A DNA stretch of 64,000 nt from assembly GCF_010726765.1 (NCBI RefSeq), contig NZ_AP022601.1, forward strand, positions 5,332,001 through 5,396,000, given 5' to 3'. The position numbers were made by a program, and so were the translations under genes. Each line of letters opens with the position of its first letter. Position 1 is the stretch's first letter. The notes beneath the pieces were generated by a model, which searched no databases, was not told the DNA's origin, and was given only the letters and a program-made list of their open reading frames with translations. Shown here piece after piece: positions 44,613 to 52,570 of this stretch. Source of the stretch: Mycobacterium gallinarum (GTDB taxonomy: Bacteria; Actinomycetota; Actinomycetes; Mycobacteriales; Mycobacteriaceae).

Positions 44613-45382
44613 GCCAACTCGTCCCAGAGGCCGCGGCCGCCGAACCCGAAGGGACCGTGAAGATCCGCATCGAGGGACTCAAGAAGTCCTTCGGCGATCT
44701 CGACGTCCTCACCGGCATCGACACGACGATCAGCAAGGGTGAGGTGGTCTGCGTCATCGGCCCCTCAGGATCGGGTAAGTCGACGTTCTTGCGGTGCCTG
44801 AACAAGCTGGAGGACATCACCGGCGGAAAGGTCGTCGTCGACGAGTACGACCTGACCGACAAGAAGGTGGACCTCGACAAGGTCCGCCAGCACATCGGAA
44901 TGGTGTTCCAGCACTTCAACCTCTTCCCGCACATGACAGTGATCGACAACGTGACCATGGCGCCGCTGTTGACCAAGAAGATGGACAAGGCCGCGGCGGA
45001 GAAGAAGGCGCTCGAACTCCTCGAGCAGGTGGGGCTCAAGGAGAAGGCTCACGTGAAGCCGTCGACGTTGTCGGGCGGTCAGAAGCAGCGCGTTGCGATC
45101 GCCAGAGCGCTGGCGATGAACCCGTCGATCATGTTGTTCGACGAGGCCACCAGTGCGCTGGACCCCGAGATGGTCGGTGACGTGCTCGAGGTGTTGCGTG
45201 AACTTGCCGCGGGCGGCATGACGATGGTCGTGGTCACCCACGAGATGGGCTTCGCGCGGGAAGTCTCCTCGCGGGTGCTGTTCATGGACGGCGGCAAGAT
45301 CGTCGAGGACGCACCGCCTGCCGAACTCTTCGACAACCCCAAACATCCGCGTCTGCAGGAGTTTCTGTCGAAGGTTCTGTAG
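44609..45382 (+). CDS. glnQ: ABC transporter ATPase, glutamine/polar amino acid type
   Basis: ATPase of 257 residues. Walker [11 protein letters not shown]-loop [12 protein letters not shown], signature [15 protein letters not shown], Walker [15 protein letters not shown] and the switch histidine in [10 protein letters not shown] are all present. It powers the transporter encoded just upstream. GTG start overlaps the permease stop by four bases. A short N-terminal extension ([12 protein letters not shown]) precedes the usual start. A complete two-gene uptake system for polar amino acids. Confidence 0.92.
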   Translation: MSQLVPEAAAAEPEGTVKIRIEGLKKSFGDLDVLTGIDTTISKGEVVCVIGPSGSGKSTFLRCLNKLEDITGGKVVVDEYDLTDKKVDLDKVRQHIGMVFQHFNLFPHMTVIDNVTMAPLLTKKMDKAAAEKKALELLEQVGLKEKAHVKPSTLSGGQKQRVAIARALAMNPSIMLFDEATSALDPEMVGDVLEVLRELAAGGMTMVVVTHEMGFAREVSSRVLFMDGGKIVEDAPPAELFDNPKHPRLQEFLSKVL

Positions 45383-45473
45383 ACAGAGGTTGGGAGTGAA
45401 CCGTCGTGACTAGGAAGGATCTGTCCCAGCGCGTGTTGTGTTCACTCTCTCCGCTGGCACGGCGGCGATTAGC

Positions 45474-45659
45474 TCAGATGGCAATCAGGTGCTCTCGGGC
45501 GGTTGTGGTTCGTAGTCGCCATAAACGCTTTTCGATCAGCACGTCGGCATAGCTGTTCTGCGGACAACGGATGCCGTGCCAGCAGCCAGCAGCAACCAGC
45601 TTGGTCGCCTCCGTCCACCGCTTCGCTTGTGAAACGTAATCGGGCATTTCGTCAGTCAC
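45474..45659 (-). CDS. Small hypothetical protein downstream of the orphan immunity gene
   Basis: Frame of 61 codons that overlaps the end of the immunity gene by eight bases, so it would be translated with it. The N-terminal part DYVSQAKRWTEATKLVAAGCWHGIRCP looks protein-like (amphipathic helix, two cysteines); the end RLWRLRTTTAREHLIAI looks out of frame. It may be a truncated accessory gene of the toxin-immunity set. No known function. Confidence 0.4.
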   Translation of the reverse strand: MTDEMPDYVSQAKRWTEATKLVAAGCWHGIRCPQNSYADVLIEKRLWRLRTTTAREHLIAI

Positions 45660-45978
45660 CGCTACCAGCCTCGATCGCGGTGGCCCGCTCGCGCAACCGG
45701 TCCGAGACCTGACCCAGCCACTCCTTATATGTCAGTGGCTGGGGAGCGTAGTAAACACCGACGGTTCGCACCAAAAACTGTTCCAAGTCCGGTTCCCCAC
45801 GGGCCCCGCGCAGATCATCGATCTCCTGCGCCAGCGTCCGCAGGGGCCCGGCGGTGGGATCATCGTTGACGTAGTTGTCGACGATTCCCTGCCAATCGTC
45901 GGCTTCCAGATCCCAGTCCTGATGGAAGTATGCGGCGAAGAATTGATACAAGTCCGTTGAGATCGAGCCATCGTTCAT
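45652..45978 (-). CDS. CdiI-type immunity protein, orphan
   Basis: Protein of 108 residues from the ATG at 45978, clearly related to the immunity protein at 38333: YQFFAAYFHQDWDLEADDWQ matches HFFGAYFHEDWVLEAADWQ, and LRTLAQEIDDLRGARGEPD and YKEWLGQVSDRLRERATAI match the second half. It should neutralise RNase A-like toxins. The toxin gene normally expected between the ESX partner and immunity gene is missing here; only a truncated partner lies upstream. Confidence 0.82.
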   Translation of the reverse strand: MNDGSISTDLYQFFAAYFHQDWDLEADDWQGIVDNYVNDDPTAGPLRTLAQEIDDLRGARGEPDLEQFLVRTVGVYYAPQPLTYKEWLGQVSDRLRERATAIEAGSGD

Positions 45979-45994
45979 GGTGTGGGGAATCCTG

Positions 45995-46207
45995 TCAGCA
46001 CGTACCACTGGCTTGGCCCGACACCCGCGCAGACTGGCGAGCACGTACCGCACTGATCGCGGCGTCGAGGGCCGAAACGCCCGCGGCGCTCGGCTGTGCG
46101 CTAGTCGAGCCTGCCGTCGCCGCGCCCGCCAACGTCTCCGCGATGGCGTCAGCGCCGGCAGCTGCCGCCCGCAGGTCGCTCGAATCGACGTCCAGTTCGT
46201 TCCCCAC
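45995..46207 (-). pseudogene. Truncated ESX-type secretion partner
   Basis: The 70-codon frame begins as a normal ESX target (GNELDVDSSDLRAAAAGADAIAETLAG, QPSAAGVSALDAAISAVRARQSARVSGQA) from a GTG at 46207. It stops shortly after that helix, without the second half or the Y-x3-D secretion signal seen in the partners at 29873, 39926 and 54366. Sixteen bases later the orphan immunity gene starts. A deletion that removed the end of the partner plus the whole toxin would explain the arrangement. Confidence 0.65.
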
Positions 46208-46437
46208 GTCAACCTCCCATCGGCCTCACACGCCGCAACCGACACTAACTCAGCTGCGCTGTAGCTCTGTGCAGAAGTTTCCGCGGTCTACGCCGAGCTG
46301 GGTCCGGCGGTCTCCCGAGCGGCGGCCTAGTTCTCGACGGCCTGGGTTGTCGGTCGTTGCCGATACCGTCGAATCACGTCAATAGATGCCGCAGCCTCAG
46401 GCTGGCCCGGCGTCTCACCTGCTGAGGGGAGCTCGTC

Positions 46438-47163
46438 ATGATTCGACCCCATAACGCCACCGCAACCGCGGTCATCGTGCTCGGCGACGACGAAACTGTC
46501 TGCCGCTGTGAACAATTGACGGCTCGCGCCGCGCTGCGATCGACGACCGTCGTCGCGATGTTCGCATTCCCGGCGGGCGCGCCTGCCTCGCACGACGACT
46601 TGACCGAGGTCGAAGGAGTCGTCGCCGCACTGGCCCGGGCGATCTCGCTCCGGCTGCCGATATGGATGCCAGAGCCGATGGTGGACCTGAGGCGCGAGCA
46701 GCACTATCGCCGCCTGAGTCTGGTGCTGCAGCGGCATGGACTCGACCTGCTCGTGGGCCACGATCTCTGGCCGATGCCGGACACGGGCGGTATGAACGAA
46801 ATTGACTACGCGTTGCGGCGTGAGGTGCAGGCCGTCGACGACCTCGATCGCGCGGCGCTGGCCTCGGCCGGGGTGGACAGTCTTGAGAGGGTCGTCGAAC
46901 GGGCAGCCAACGCTTCATCGGCGGCCGCTCACGAAAATGATTGGCCACCAATGCTTCCCCAGGCCCACTTACCGTGGGTCGAGCGTTGCCAGGCCGTCAC
47001 AGGCTATGTGCGCTGGCTGGTAGACGGTTGTGGTGTGACACGCGCTGCGGCGGCGCGGGTGCTGAACTCGTCGGGTCAACGAACCCCTGACGGCCGGGCA
47101 TGGCAGTCGCGAACCGTGTCGGCGCTGCTGGACGGGCACTACGACGGCGAAGCAGCCGCATAA
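46438..47163 (+). CDS. Hypothetical protein with a recombinase-like C-terminal segment
   Basis: Protein of 241 residues. The N-terminal half (LGDDETVCRCEQLTARAALRS; RLPIWMPEPMVDLRREQHY) is unrecognised. The C-terminal part AAARVLNSSGQRTPDGRAWQSRTVSALLDGHY has the pattern A-x2-LN-x2-G-x2-T-x-G-x-x-W-x3-V-x2-LL found after the catalytic domain of serine recombinases. The catalytic domain itself is absent, so this is at most a DNA-binding part. It lies just before the second VapBC pair. Confidence 0.55.
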   Translation: MIRPHNATATAVIVLGDDETVCRCEQLTARAALRSTTVVAMFAFPAGAPASHDDLTEVEGVVAALARAISLRLPIWMPEPMVDLRREQHYRRLSLVLQRHGLDLLVGHDLWPMPDTGGMNEIDYALRREVQAVDDLDRAALASAGVDSLERVVERAANASSAAAHENDWPPMLPQAHLPWVERCQAVTGYVRWLVDGCGVTRAAAARVLNSSGQRTPDGRAWQSRTVSALLDGHYDGEAAA

Positions 47164-47180
47164 TTCATGGCGGCTTGACG

Positions 47181-47207
47181 TGCTACAGAAGTGCTACAGT
47201 CGTAGCA
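47181..47207 (+). promoter_or_regulatory. Repeated TGCTAC sites, likely VapB operator
   Basis: Two direct TGCTAC copies (47181, 47192) and one inverted GTAGCA (47202-47207) lie between a TTGACG at 47175 and the vapB ATG; the last two form TGCTAC-AGTC-GTAGCA. The same six-base half-site makes the palindrome before the other vapB at 25524, so related antitoxins may read both. Confidence 0.6.
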
Positions 47208-47464
47208 TGTCAACAGTGGCGTCCCGTGAACTTCGAAACGACACGGCGGGCGTGCTGCGACGGGTCCAAGCGGGCGAAGAAGTCACGATCACGGTGAATG
47301 GGCGAGCCGTCGCGATGATCACCGCGGTGCAGCCCAGGCGTCGGCGGTGGGTGTCCAAGGCCGAACTGGTCAGGCGGCTCGAGACCAGCCAGGCGGACCC
47401 CGGCCTGCGTGACGACCTCGCAGAGCTCGCCGGTGAAACCACCGACGAACTCGACGAGTTGTGA
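47207..47464 (+). CDS. vapB: VapB/Phd-type antitoxin
   Basis: Antitoxin of 85 residues. The N-terminal VASRELRNDTAGVLRRVQAGEEVTITVNGRAVAMI is the Phd/VapB DNA-binding fold, and the acidic tail (DPGLRDDLAELAGETTDELDEL) should bind the toxin. The ATG at 47207 is preferred since the upstream codons form the operator. GTGA overlap with vapC gives coupled translation. The first half is close to the antitoxin at 25524. Confidence 0.88.
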   Translation: MSTVASRELRNDTAGVLRRVQAGEEVTITVNGRAVAMITAVQPRRRRWVSKAELVRRLETSQADPGLRDDLAELAGETTDELDEL

Positions 47465-47871
47465 CAACCGATCAGCCCGCCGCCGGCATCCTCGACACCT
47501 CGGTGTTCATCGCCGACGAGAGCGGGCGACAACTCGAGACATCGCTGCTTCCTGAGGAACTCGCCACGACTGTGGTGACCCTGGCCGAACTGAACGCGGG
47601 TGTGCTCGCCGCGCGGACCTCCGAGATCCGGGCGCGTCGCCTTCGCACATTGGACGCAGTCGCCGACATGATCGCGTTACCGGTCGACGAGGAGGCGGCT
47701 CAAATGTGGGCGCTGTTACGCGTCCATCTGGCTGAGGCGGGGCGACGGGTCCGAGTCAATGACCTGTGGATCGCCGCAATTGCAGCCGCCAAGCGCGTGC
47801 CCGTGGTCACGCAGGATGGGGACTTCGATGTTCTAGAAGGCGTCGCGGGTCTCGCGATAATCCACGTCTGA
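47461..47871 (+). CDS. vapC: VapC toxin, PIN-domain ribonuclease
   Basis: PIN-domain RNase of 136 residues. Acidic residues are in GILDTSVFIADE, VVTLAELNAGVL, RVNDLWIAAIA and VVTQDGDFDVL, in the order expected for VapC. It should cleave tRNA or rRNA when free of its antitoxin. It overlaps vapB by four bases, and the overall similarity to the 25769 toxin suggests an old duplication. Confidence 0.9.
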   Translation: MTTDQPAAGILDTSVFIADESGRQLETSLLPEELATTVVTLAELNAGVLAARTSEIRARRLRTLDAVADMIALPVDEEAAQMWALLRVHLAEAGRRVRVNDLWIAAIAAAKRVPVVTQDGDFDVLEGVAGLAIIHV

Positions 47872-47950
47872 CTCCGTCGGACGTCGACGCCGAGCCCACT
47901 GCGCGCACCGGGATCCGCTCCAGGCATGCGCCAAATTGGTCGCACCCCGC

Positions 47951-48637
47951 CTACCACTGTGCGCTGACATTAGCGGCGATCTGGTCGGCGATCCTCACCG
48001 CCGAGTCGCCAGGGTCGGCGCTGCACGTGTTGATGTCGACGATAATGTTGTTCCGCAGCGTCACCGCGCGTCCGCAGGCCCAGCCGGGAGCACCGGCGTC
48101 CCGTTGTGTAGCAATAGTTTTCAGCGTATCGCCCGCGACGGAGATCGGTCCGACCGACCACTGCGACCCGCTCTGCGTGTGGGTGTACTCCTTGCAGACC
48201 GGCCACTGCTGGGTAGAGGCGTCCAGGAACGCACGGGCCTTTTCCACCGTGGGAAACAACACCACCGCCTGCTTGAGATAGTGCGTGAAGTCATCGCCGT
48301 TGTTGAGGCTCTCATCACGCTCGGCCCGAAAGCCGCTGGCGGCATACACCGGCGCCTCCGCCGCGCCGTCGACGGCCAGGCATTCCGCAGGCGCCATGGT
48401 GGCGCTGTTGTCGGACATCGAGGTCTGGGTGTTAGTGACCGTCATCCCGACCGTGCCCATCGCGACGTTCACCTGTTCGGGGCGCAGCAGCAACTCAACC
48501 AGCTCACGCTCGACGAGCGGACGCGGAATCATCGTTCGGGTGGTGGTGACCGACTCGGCGTTGCCGACATTGCTGACGCAGCCGGTGACCAGAACGGAGA
48601 TGACTGCAACCGCCAGTGCGGCCGTGGGTCTGCGCAT
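47951..48637 (-). CDS. Lipoprotein with PknH-like extracellular sensor domain
   Basis: Lipoprotein of 228 residues. The signal peptide MRRPTAALAVAVISVLVTGC contains the lipobox LVTGC. The mature domain (about 40-228) matches the PknH-like sensor domain: a central LKQAVVLFPTVEKARAFLDAST, QWPVC, GWACGRAVTLRNNIIVDI and four conserved cysteines that form disulfides. Such domains occur at the C-terminus of the kinase PknH and as free lipoproteins (LppH-like). The ATG at 48637 has GGGAGGGAA just upstream. Confidence 0.85.
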   Translation of the reverse strand: MRRPTAALAVAVISVLVTGCVSNVGNAESVTTTRTMIPRPLVERELVELLLRPEQVNVAMGTVGMTVTNTQTSMSDNSATMAPAECLAVDGAAEAPVYAASGFRAERDESLNNGDDFTHYLKQAVVLFPTVEKARAFLDASTQQWPVCKEYTHTQSGSQWSVGPISVAGDTLKTIATQRDAGAPGWACGRAVTLRNNIIVDINTCSADPGDSAVRIADQIAANVSAQW

Positions 48638-48834
48638 ATTCCCTCCCATGGATCGCGCAACCGATTCGCCGCGCGTCATCCCCCTATGGCGCGCAATGAA
48701 GAAATGATGCACCAGCACCGACGAGGCCTAAGCGAGGTCGAACGGTGTTTCCTGGTCACGATGAACAGTGCTTTTCATAACGGGTCGAGCACAGCGCGAA
48801 AAAGCCTCGAGGGTGGCCGGACCGCTCGCCGCTC

Positions 48835-50460
48835 TTACCCCTCCGCTGCGACCAGCGACCCCAACTTGATGTCGGGGTTGTCGCGTTGGAACCCTTCCAG
48901 TCGCCACGGCGTCGAAAACAGCACGAGCATCACGCCGTCCGTGCGCGTCAGCACCTCCGCTGACACCTGCCGGTTCATGAACTCGGCGTCGGCAGGATCC
49001 ACTACCCGCGCGACCTGATACGGCAGCGACTCCAACGAAATCGGTGCGCTGTACTCGGCGGCCATCCGGTGCGTGGCCACCTCGAACTGCATCGGGCCCA
49101 CCGCGGCCAGCACCGGTGCCTGCTCACCGCGACGGTCGGAGCGCAACACCTGAACCACGCCCTCCTGCTCGAGTTGCTCGATCCCGCGCCGAAACTGCTT
49201 GTGCTTACTCGGATCCGTGCCGCGCGCCACCGCGAAATGTTCCGGCGAGAAGCTTGGAATCGGCGGATACTGCACCGCCGCATCGACATACAGCGTGTCG
49301 CCCGGCCGCAACGCCGCCGCGTTCGCCAACCCGATCACATCACCTGGCCACGCCGTGTCCAGCGTCGCGCGTTGCTGCCCGAACACCGACTGCGCATACT
49401 TCGTCACGAACGGCTTACCCGTCGCTGCGTGCGTCAGCACATCACCGCGCTCGAACGTCCCCGACACCACCCGCGCATACGCGATGCGGTCGCGGTGGGA
49501 GGAGTCCATCCCGGCCTGCACCTTGAAAACGAAAGCGCTGAAGGGTGATTCGATCGCCCGCAAACTTCCGTCGACATCGACGGCACCGCCCGGCGCGGGC
49601 GCAAGGTCCACCAGCACATCGAGAAGCTGGTTCACCCCGAAGTTCAACGCCGCCGAGGTGAACAGCGTCGGTGTCGACTCGCCGGCCAAAAACGCCGACC
49701 GGTCGTAATCGGAGCCGTCCGCCGACAGCAGCTCGGACTCCTCGACCGCCGTATCCCAATCGACACCGGCCGCAGCGTGCGCATCACAAGCCGCGATGTG
49801 CTCCTCGGGTGCCGCGGTCGCGCCACCGGCGGTTCGGGTAAACCGAATGAAGTTGCCGGATCTGCGGTCGAGCACCCCTTTGAAGTCTCCGGCGATGCCC
49901 ACCGGCCAGGTCAGGGGAGTGGGCCGCAACCCGATCCGTGACTGGATCTCGTCGATCAATTCCAGGGCATGACGACCTGGCCGGTCCCACTTGTTGATCA
50001 CCGTGATGATCGGGATCCCACGGTGCTTGCATACCTGGAAGAGCTTCAGCGTTTGTGGCTCAAGGCCTTTCGCCGCGTCAATCAGCATCACCGCGCAGTC
50101 CACGGCCGTCAGCACCCGGTAGGTGTCCTCAGAGAAGTCGGCGTGGCCCGGGGTGTCGAGCAGGTTGATGACGCATTCGCGGTACGGGAACTGCAGCGCC
50201 GTCGAGGTGATCGAGATGCCCCTGGCCTTCTCCATGTCCATCCAGTCCGACACCGTGGAGCGTCTGCCCGCCTTGCCGTGGACCGCGCCGGCCTCCGTGA
50301 TCGCCCGGGCGTGCAGCGCCAGTGCCTCGGTCAACGTGGACTTGCCGGCGTCGGGATGGCTGATGACCGCGAACGTTCGTCGACGGCTCGCCTCCGCGGA
50401 GATACGGCCAGGTCGCGAGGCGTCGGCGGTCGGCGCAGCGGCCAGGGCGTTGTCGGTCAT
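48835..50460 (-). CDS. prfC: Peptide chain release factor 3
   Basis: Translational GTPase of 541 residues that recycles RF1 and RF2 from the ribosome after termination. GTPase motifs are G1 AVISHPDAGKSTLTEAL, the G2 region GISITSTALQF, G3 LLDTPGHADFSEDTYR and G4 INKWDR. The C-terminal half has the domain II and III of RF3 (PAFSPEHFA-like FSPEHFAVARGTDPSKHKQ). The ATG at 50460 fits the usual RF3 N-terminus; upstream codons in the frame are not family-like. Probably monocistronic. Confidence 0.93.
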   Translation of the reverse strand: MTDNALAAAPTADASRPGRISAEASRRRTFAVISHPDAGKSTLTEALALHARAITEAGAVHGKAGRRSTVSDWMDMEKARGISITSTALQFPYRECVINLLDTPGHADFSEDTYRVLTAVDCAVMLIDAAKGLEPQTLKLFQVCKHRGIPIITVINKWDRPGRHALELIDEIQSRIGLRPTPLTWPVGIAGDFKGVLDRRSGNFIRFTRTAGGATAAPEEHIAACDAHAAAGVDWDTAVEESELLSADGSDYDRSAFLAGESTPTLFTSAALNFGVNQLLDVLVDLAPAPGGAVDVDGSLRAIESPFSAFVFKVQAGMDSSHRDRIAYARVVSGTFERGDVLTHAATGKPFVTKYAQSVFGQQRATLDTAWPGDVIGLANAAALRPGDTLYVDAAVQYPPIPSFSPEHFAVARGTDPSKHKQFRRGIEQLEQEGVVQVLRSDRRGEQAPVLAAVGPMQFEVATHRMAAEYSAPISLESLPYQVARVVDPADAEFMNRQVSAEVLTRTDGVMLVLFSTPWRLEGFQRDNPDIKLGSLVAAEG

Positions 50461-50822
50461 AGCACCCGCGATGGTATTGGCCTTCGAGTCCAAACCGGTA
50501 ATCGGGCGCTTTGCCGTCAGCGGACAACCTGGCGCGAACCTATCGAACTTGCAACCGTTCCCCGCCATCGCTTCGCAGCTGCAGGGGGTGGGTTCGACCG
50601 GATAATTGCTGAAGTTCTCGCGCACGCCACGACACTCTCCCCTGCCATAGGCGGACGGGGCGACCCGACAATCATGGGGCGGCGAGGTTGCGACGCTACG
50701 GGGCTGGTGTTATTCGATTGTCCGATCGACGGCATCGCGTCACTGCTACCCGAGACGCGGTGCGGGCGCCGCAATGTGATTGGTTGCCGGAGGGATCCTG
50801 GGCAAGAAAGGTGGGCTACACC
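50461..50822. other. Intergenic region between prfC and the SseB-like gene
   Basis: About 360 bases between divergent genes. It should contain both promoters, but I see no clear -35/-10 pair, palindrome or repeat. Upstream in-frame codons of both neighbours do not look protein-like. Confidence 0.4.
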
Positions 50823-51596
50823 ATGGACCTGGTCGACAATGTGACCGTTCGCCGAGTTGTCGGTGAGTTCGCGGCTCAGCCCGACCAACGACGCGCTCTT
50901 GAAGTACTTCGGTCGTGCATGTACGGGGAATTGCTCTTCGACATCACTGGATCAGACGCGCCTGTAGACGGGTCTTTTGCTGCCGGGGCACGACTACAGA
51001 TCCGCGGCGGCACCGGGCCGGGTGGTGGTCGCGCGCTGTTCGCATTCACGTGCCAGGACGAGATCGCGCGCCTGTACCCGCCGGACACTCAAACTCAGTC
51101 GATGGTCACGCCGGCGACGGGCGCGCTGGAGCTGGCGCGGCAACAACGCGATGACTGGCTCTATATCGACCCCGCAGGTCCAACGTGCGCGTTGGCGGCC
51201 GCACACATCGATTTTGCCCTGCGGAATCCGAACAATCAGCCACTGAAGACAGCGCTTGCGGCGCTGCACGCCGGCCATACGGACAGGCGCGGCGTCCTGC
51301 AGGTGCTCCTGGCGGAGGGTCAGATGCTGCTGGCCGCGGACGAAACATCCGTCCCGGGCAGTGTGACGGTTCGTTCGACGCCGTCGGCCGACGGCTCACG
51401 CGCCCTGGTGTGTTTCACCAGCGCTCCAGAGGTCGTTGTTTTCAACGTATCGGATGCTTTTTTTGCGCGCCCCACACAAGAAGTGCTCGACATGATTCGC
51501 ACGGATGGGTATAGCGGACTCGTCATAAACCCCGCTGGGCCATCAATAACGTTCTCGAGGGACGAAATCGAGAGCGGCTCCGGCTTATCCGGTTAA
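50823..51596 (+). CDS. SseB-family protein (two repeats)
   Basis: Protein of 257 residues made of two SseB-like units. The first (about 35-125) has MYGELLFDITGSDAP, RALFAFTCQDEIARLYPP and WLYIDPAGPTCALAAAHIDFAL. The second (about 150-255) has VLQVLLAEGQMLLAADET, RALVCFTSAPEVVVFN and YSGLVINPAGPSITFSRDEI. SseB domains are common next to polymorphic toxins, where they act as immunity or secretion-associated proteins. A degraded copy of its second unit is fused into the ORF at 38725. The ATG at 50823 starts the conserved part. Confidence 0.75.
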   Translation: MDLVDNVTVRRVVGEFAAQPDQRRALEVLRSCMYGELLFDITGSDAPVDGSFAAGARLQIRGGTGPGGGRALFAFTCQDEIARLYPPDTQTQSMVTPATGALELARQQRDDWLYIDPAGPTCALAAAHIDFALRNPNNQPLKTALAALHAGHTDRRGVLQVLLAEGQMLLAADETSVPGSVTVRSTPSADGSRALVCFTSAPEVVVFNVSDAFFARPTQEVLDMIRTDGYSGLVINPAGPSITFSRDEIESGSGLSG

Positions 51597-51709
51597 GCAA
51601 CGTAACTCCGCAGCAGACTCGATGATGCGTCGAAGACGACCGATCGGCTGCGGCCAGACGCTCAGTCGCAGTTGCCTTCTGGGCGTCGACGTCGATGGCC
51701 AGCACGGGT

Positions 51710-52003
51710 TCACCGAAGATTCCAGCCGACGCATCGACCGATTTCCTCCAGCGCTTCGGACGATAATTCGGGATGCAGCTGGCTGAATCTGCCCATGATG
51801 TCGTTGACGCCTTCGGCCAAGGTCATGTCGCCCCAGTCGATCGGCATAGCAACGGCTTCCCGGACTATCGCGATGACCCGATCTGCAACAGCGCTTCCCT
51901 CGCTCTCGCCGTAGCGGTCGATGAGCTTTTGGCGATCAACGCCCGGTATAGCCGATTCCCTGATACTGGTAACGACGGCTTCACTGATGCGGTCTGCGTC
52001 CAT
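51710..52003 (-). CDS. Small hypothetical protein
   Basis: Protein of 97 residues from the ATG at 52003, helical and acidic (MDADRISEAVVTSIRESAIPG, DWGDMTLAEGVNDIMGRFSQLH, SSEALEEIGRCVGW). No family recognised. It lies 169 bases downstream of the immunity gene at 52173 on the same strand, so it may be a further member of that toxin set, possibly a second immunity protein. Confidence 0.5.
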   Translation of the reverse strand: MDADRISEAVVTSIRESAIPGVDRQKLIDRYGESEGSAVADRVIAIVREAVAMPIDWGDMTLAEGVNDIMGRFSQLHPELSSEALEEIGRCVGWNLR

Positions 52004-52172
52004 CGAATGGGTCCACCCTAACGGTCGAAACACCGAGCGCTGCAACCATAACGGTGCAAGGCAACTAGACGCACCATCGCCACAGTCAACATCAAGGAAC
52101 CTGACAGGAAGACCCACCAGGCTGTGACCTGCAGGCCACCGACGACCAATTCCGGTCACACATTCGCTTGCA

Positions 52173-52568
52173 CTACTCTCGTGCACGCCTCTGAAGCAAT
52201 GCCCTGTGCGCAGGCTCAAAGTGTATGTCGAATAGCGACTGCAGCCATGTCAGTATCGTGTCATCCTGTGCGCCCAGTCCCGGCGTCTCCAAGTTGTCTT
52301 CCGCATCGCTCAGGAGCAGCATAAAGTGCCACTCCTTCGAATCGTTGGTAAGACCAAACTCATTGGGTGCATCGGGGAGGGCGAGCATGAAGTCGATTCC
52401 GCCGTCGCGGGCCGACCAGCAGACCTGGAGTTTGCAATCACTACGGCGGTAATACACCGCCCACGCTGGACGGTTGCCGTGGACGATGGGTTCCTGCACC
52501 TCATCGAGTGTGAAGCCGGCATTCGACAGCGTTGGTTTCAGAAAACGTTCTAGCTCAACCGGCTTCAT
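52173..52568 (-). CDS. Putative immunity protein of the 52571 toxin
   Basis: Protein of 131 residues, no signal peptide, starting two bases after the toxin stop. It has FLKPTLSNAGFTLDEVQEP, WAVYYRRSDCKLQVCWSARDGGIDFMLALPDAPNEFG and WLQSLFDIHF, which look like a compact alpha-beta fold seen in immunity proteins. The family is not named. The position immediately behind an ESX-type toxin is the main evidence. Confidence 0.68.
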   Translation of the reverse strand: MKPVELERFLKPTLSNAGFTLDEVQEPIVHGNRPAWAVYYRRSDCKLQVCWSARDGGIDFMLALPDAPNEFGLTNDSKEWHFMLLLSDAEDNLETPGLGAQDDTILTWLQSLFDIHFEPAHRALLQRRARE

Positions 52569-52570
52569 CG

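Noticed and set aside
45464..45520. tRNA-like stretch: GGCGATTAGCTCAGATGGC at one end and GTAGTCGCC at the other, with arms that could pair
   Set aside because: Only about 57 bases lie between the arms, there is no anticodon stem, and the T-loop consensus is missing. It could at most be a chance match or a remnant.
37130..46210. Integrated plasmid, phage or IS element
   Set aside because: No integrase, transposase, tRNA attachment site or terminal repeats are visible; the region looks like recombination and decay of toxin sets.
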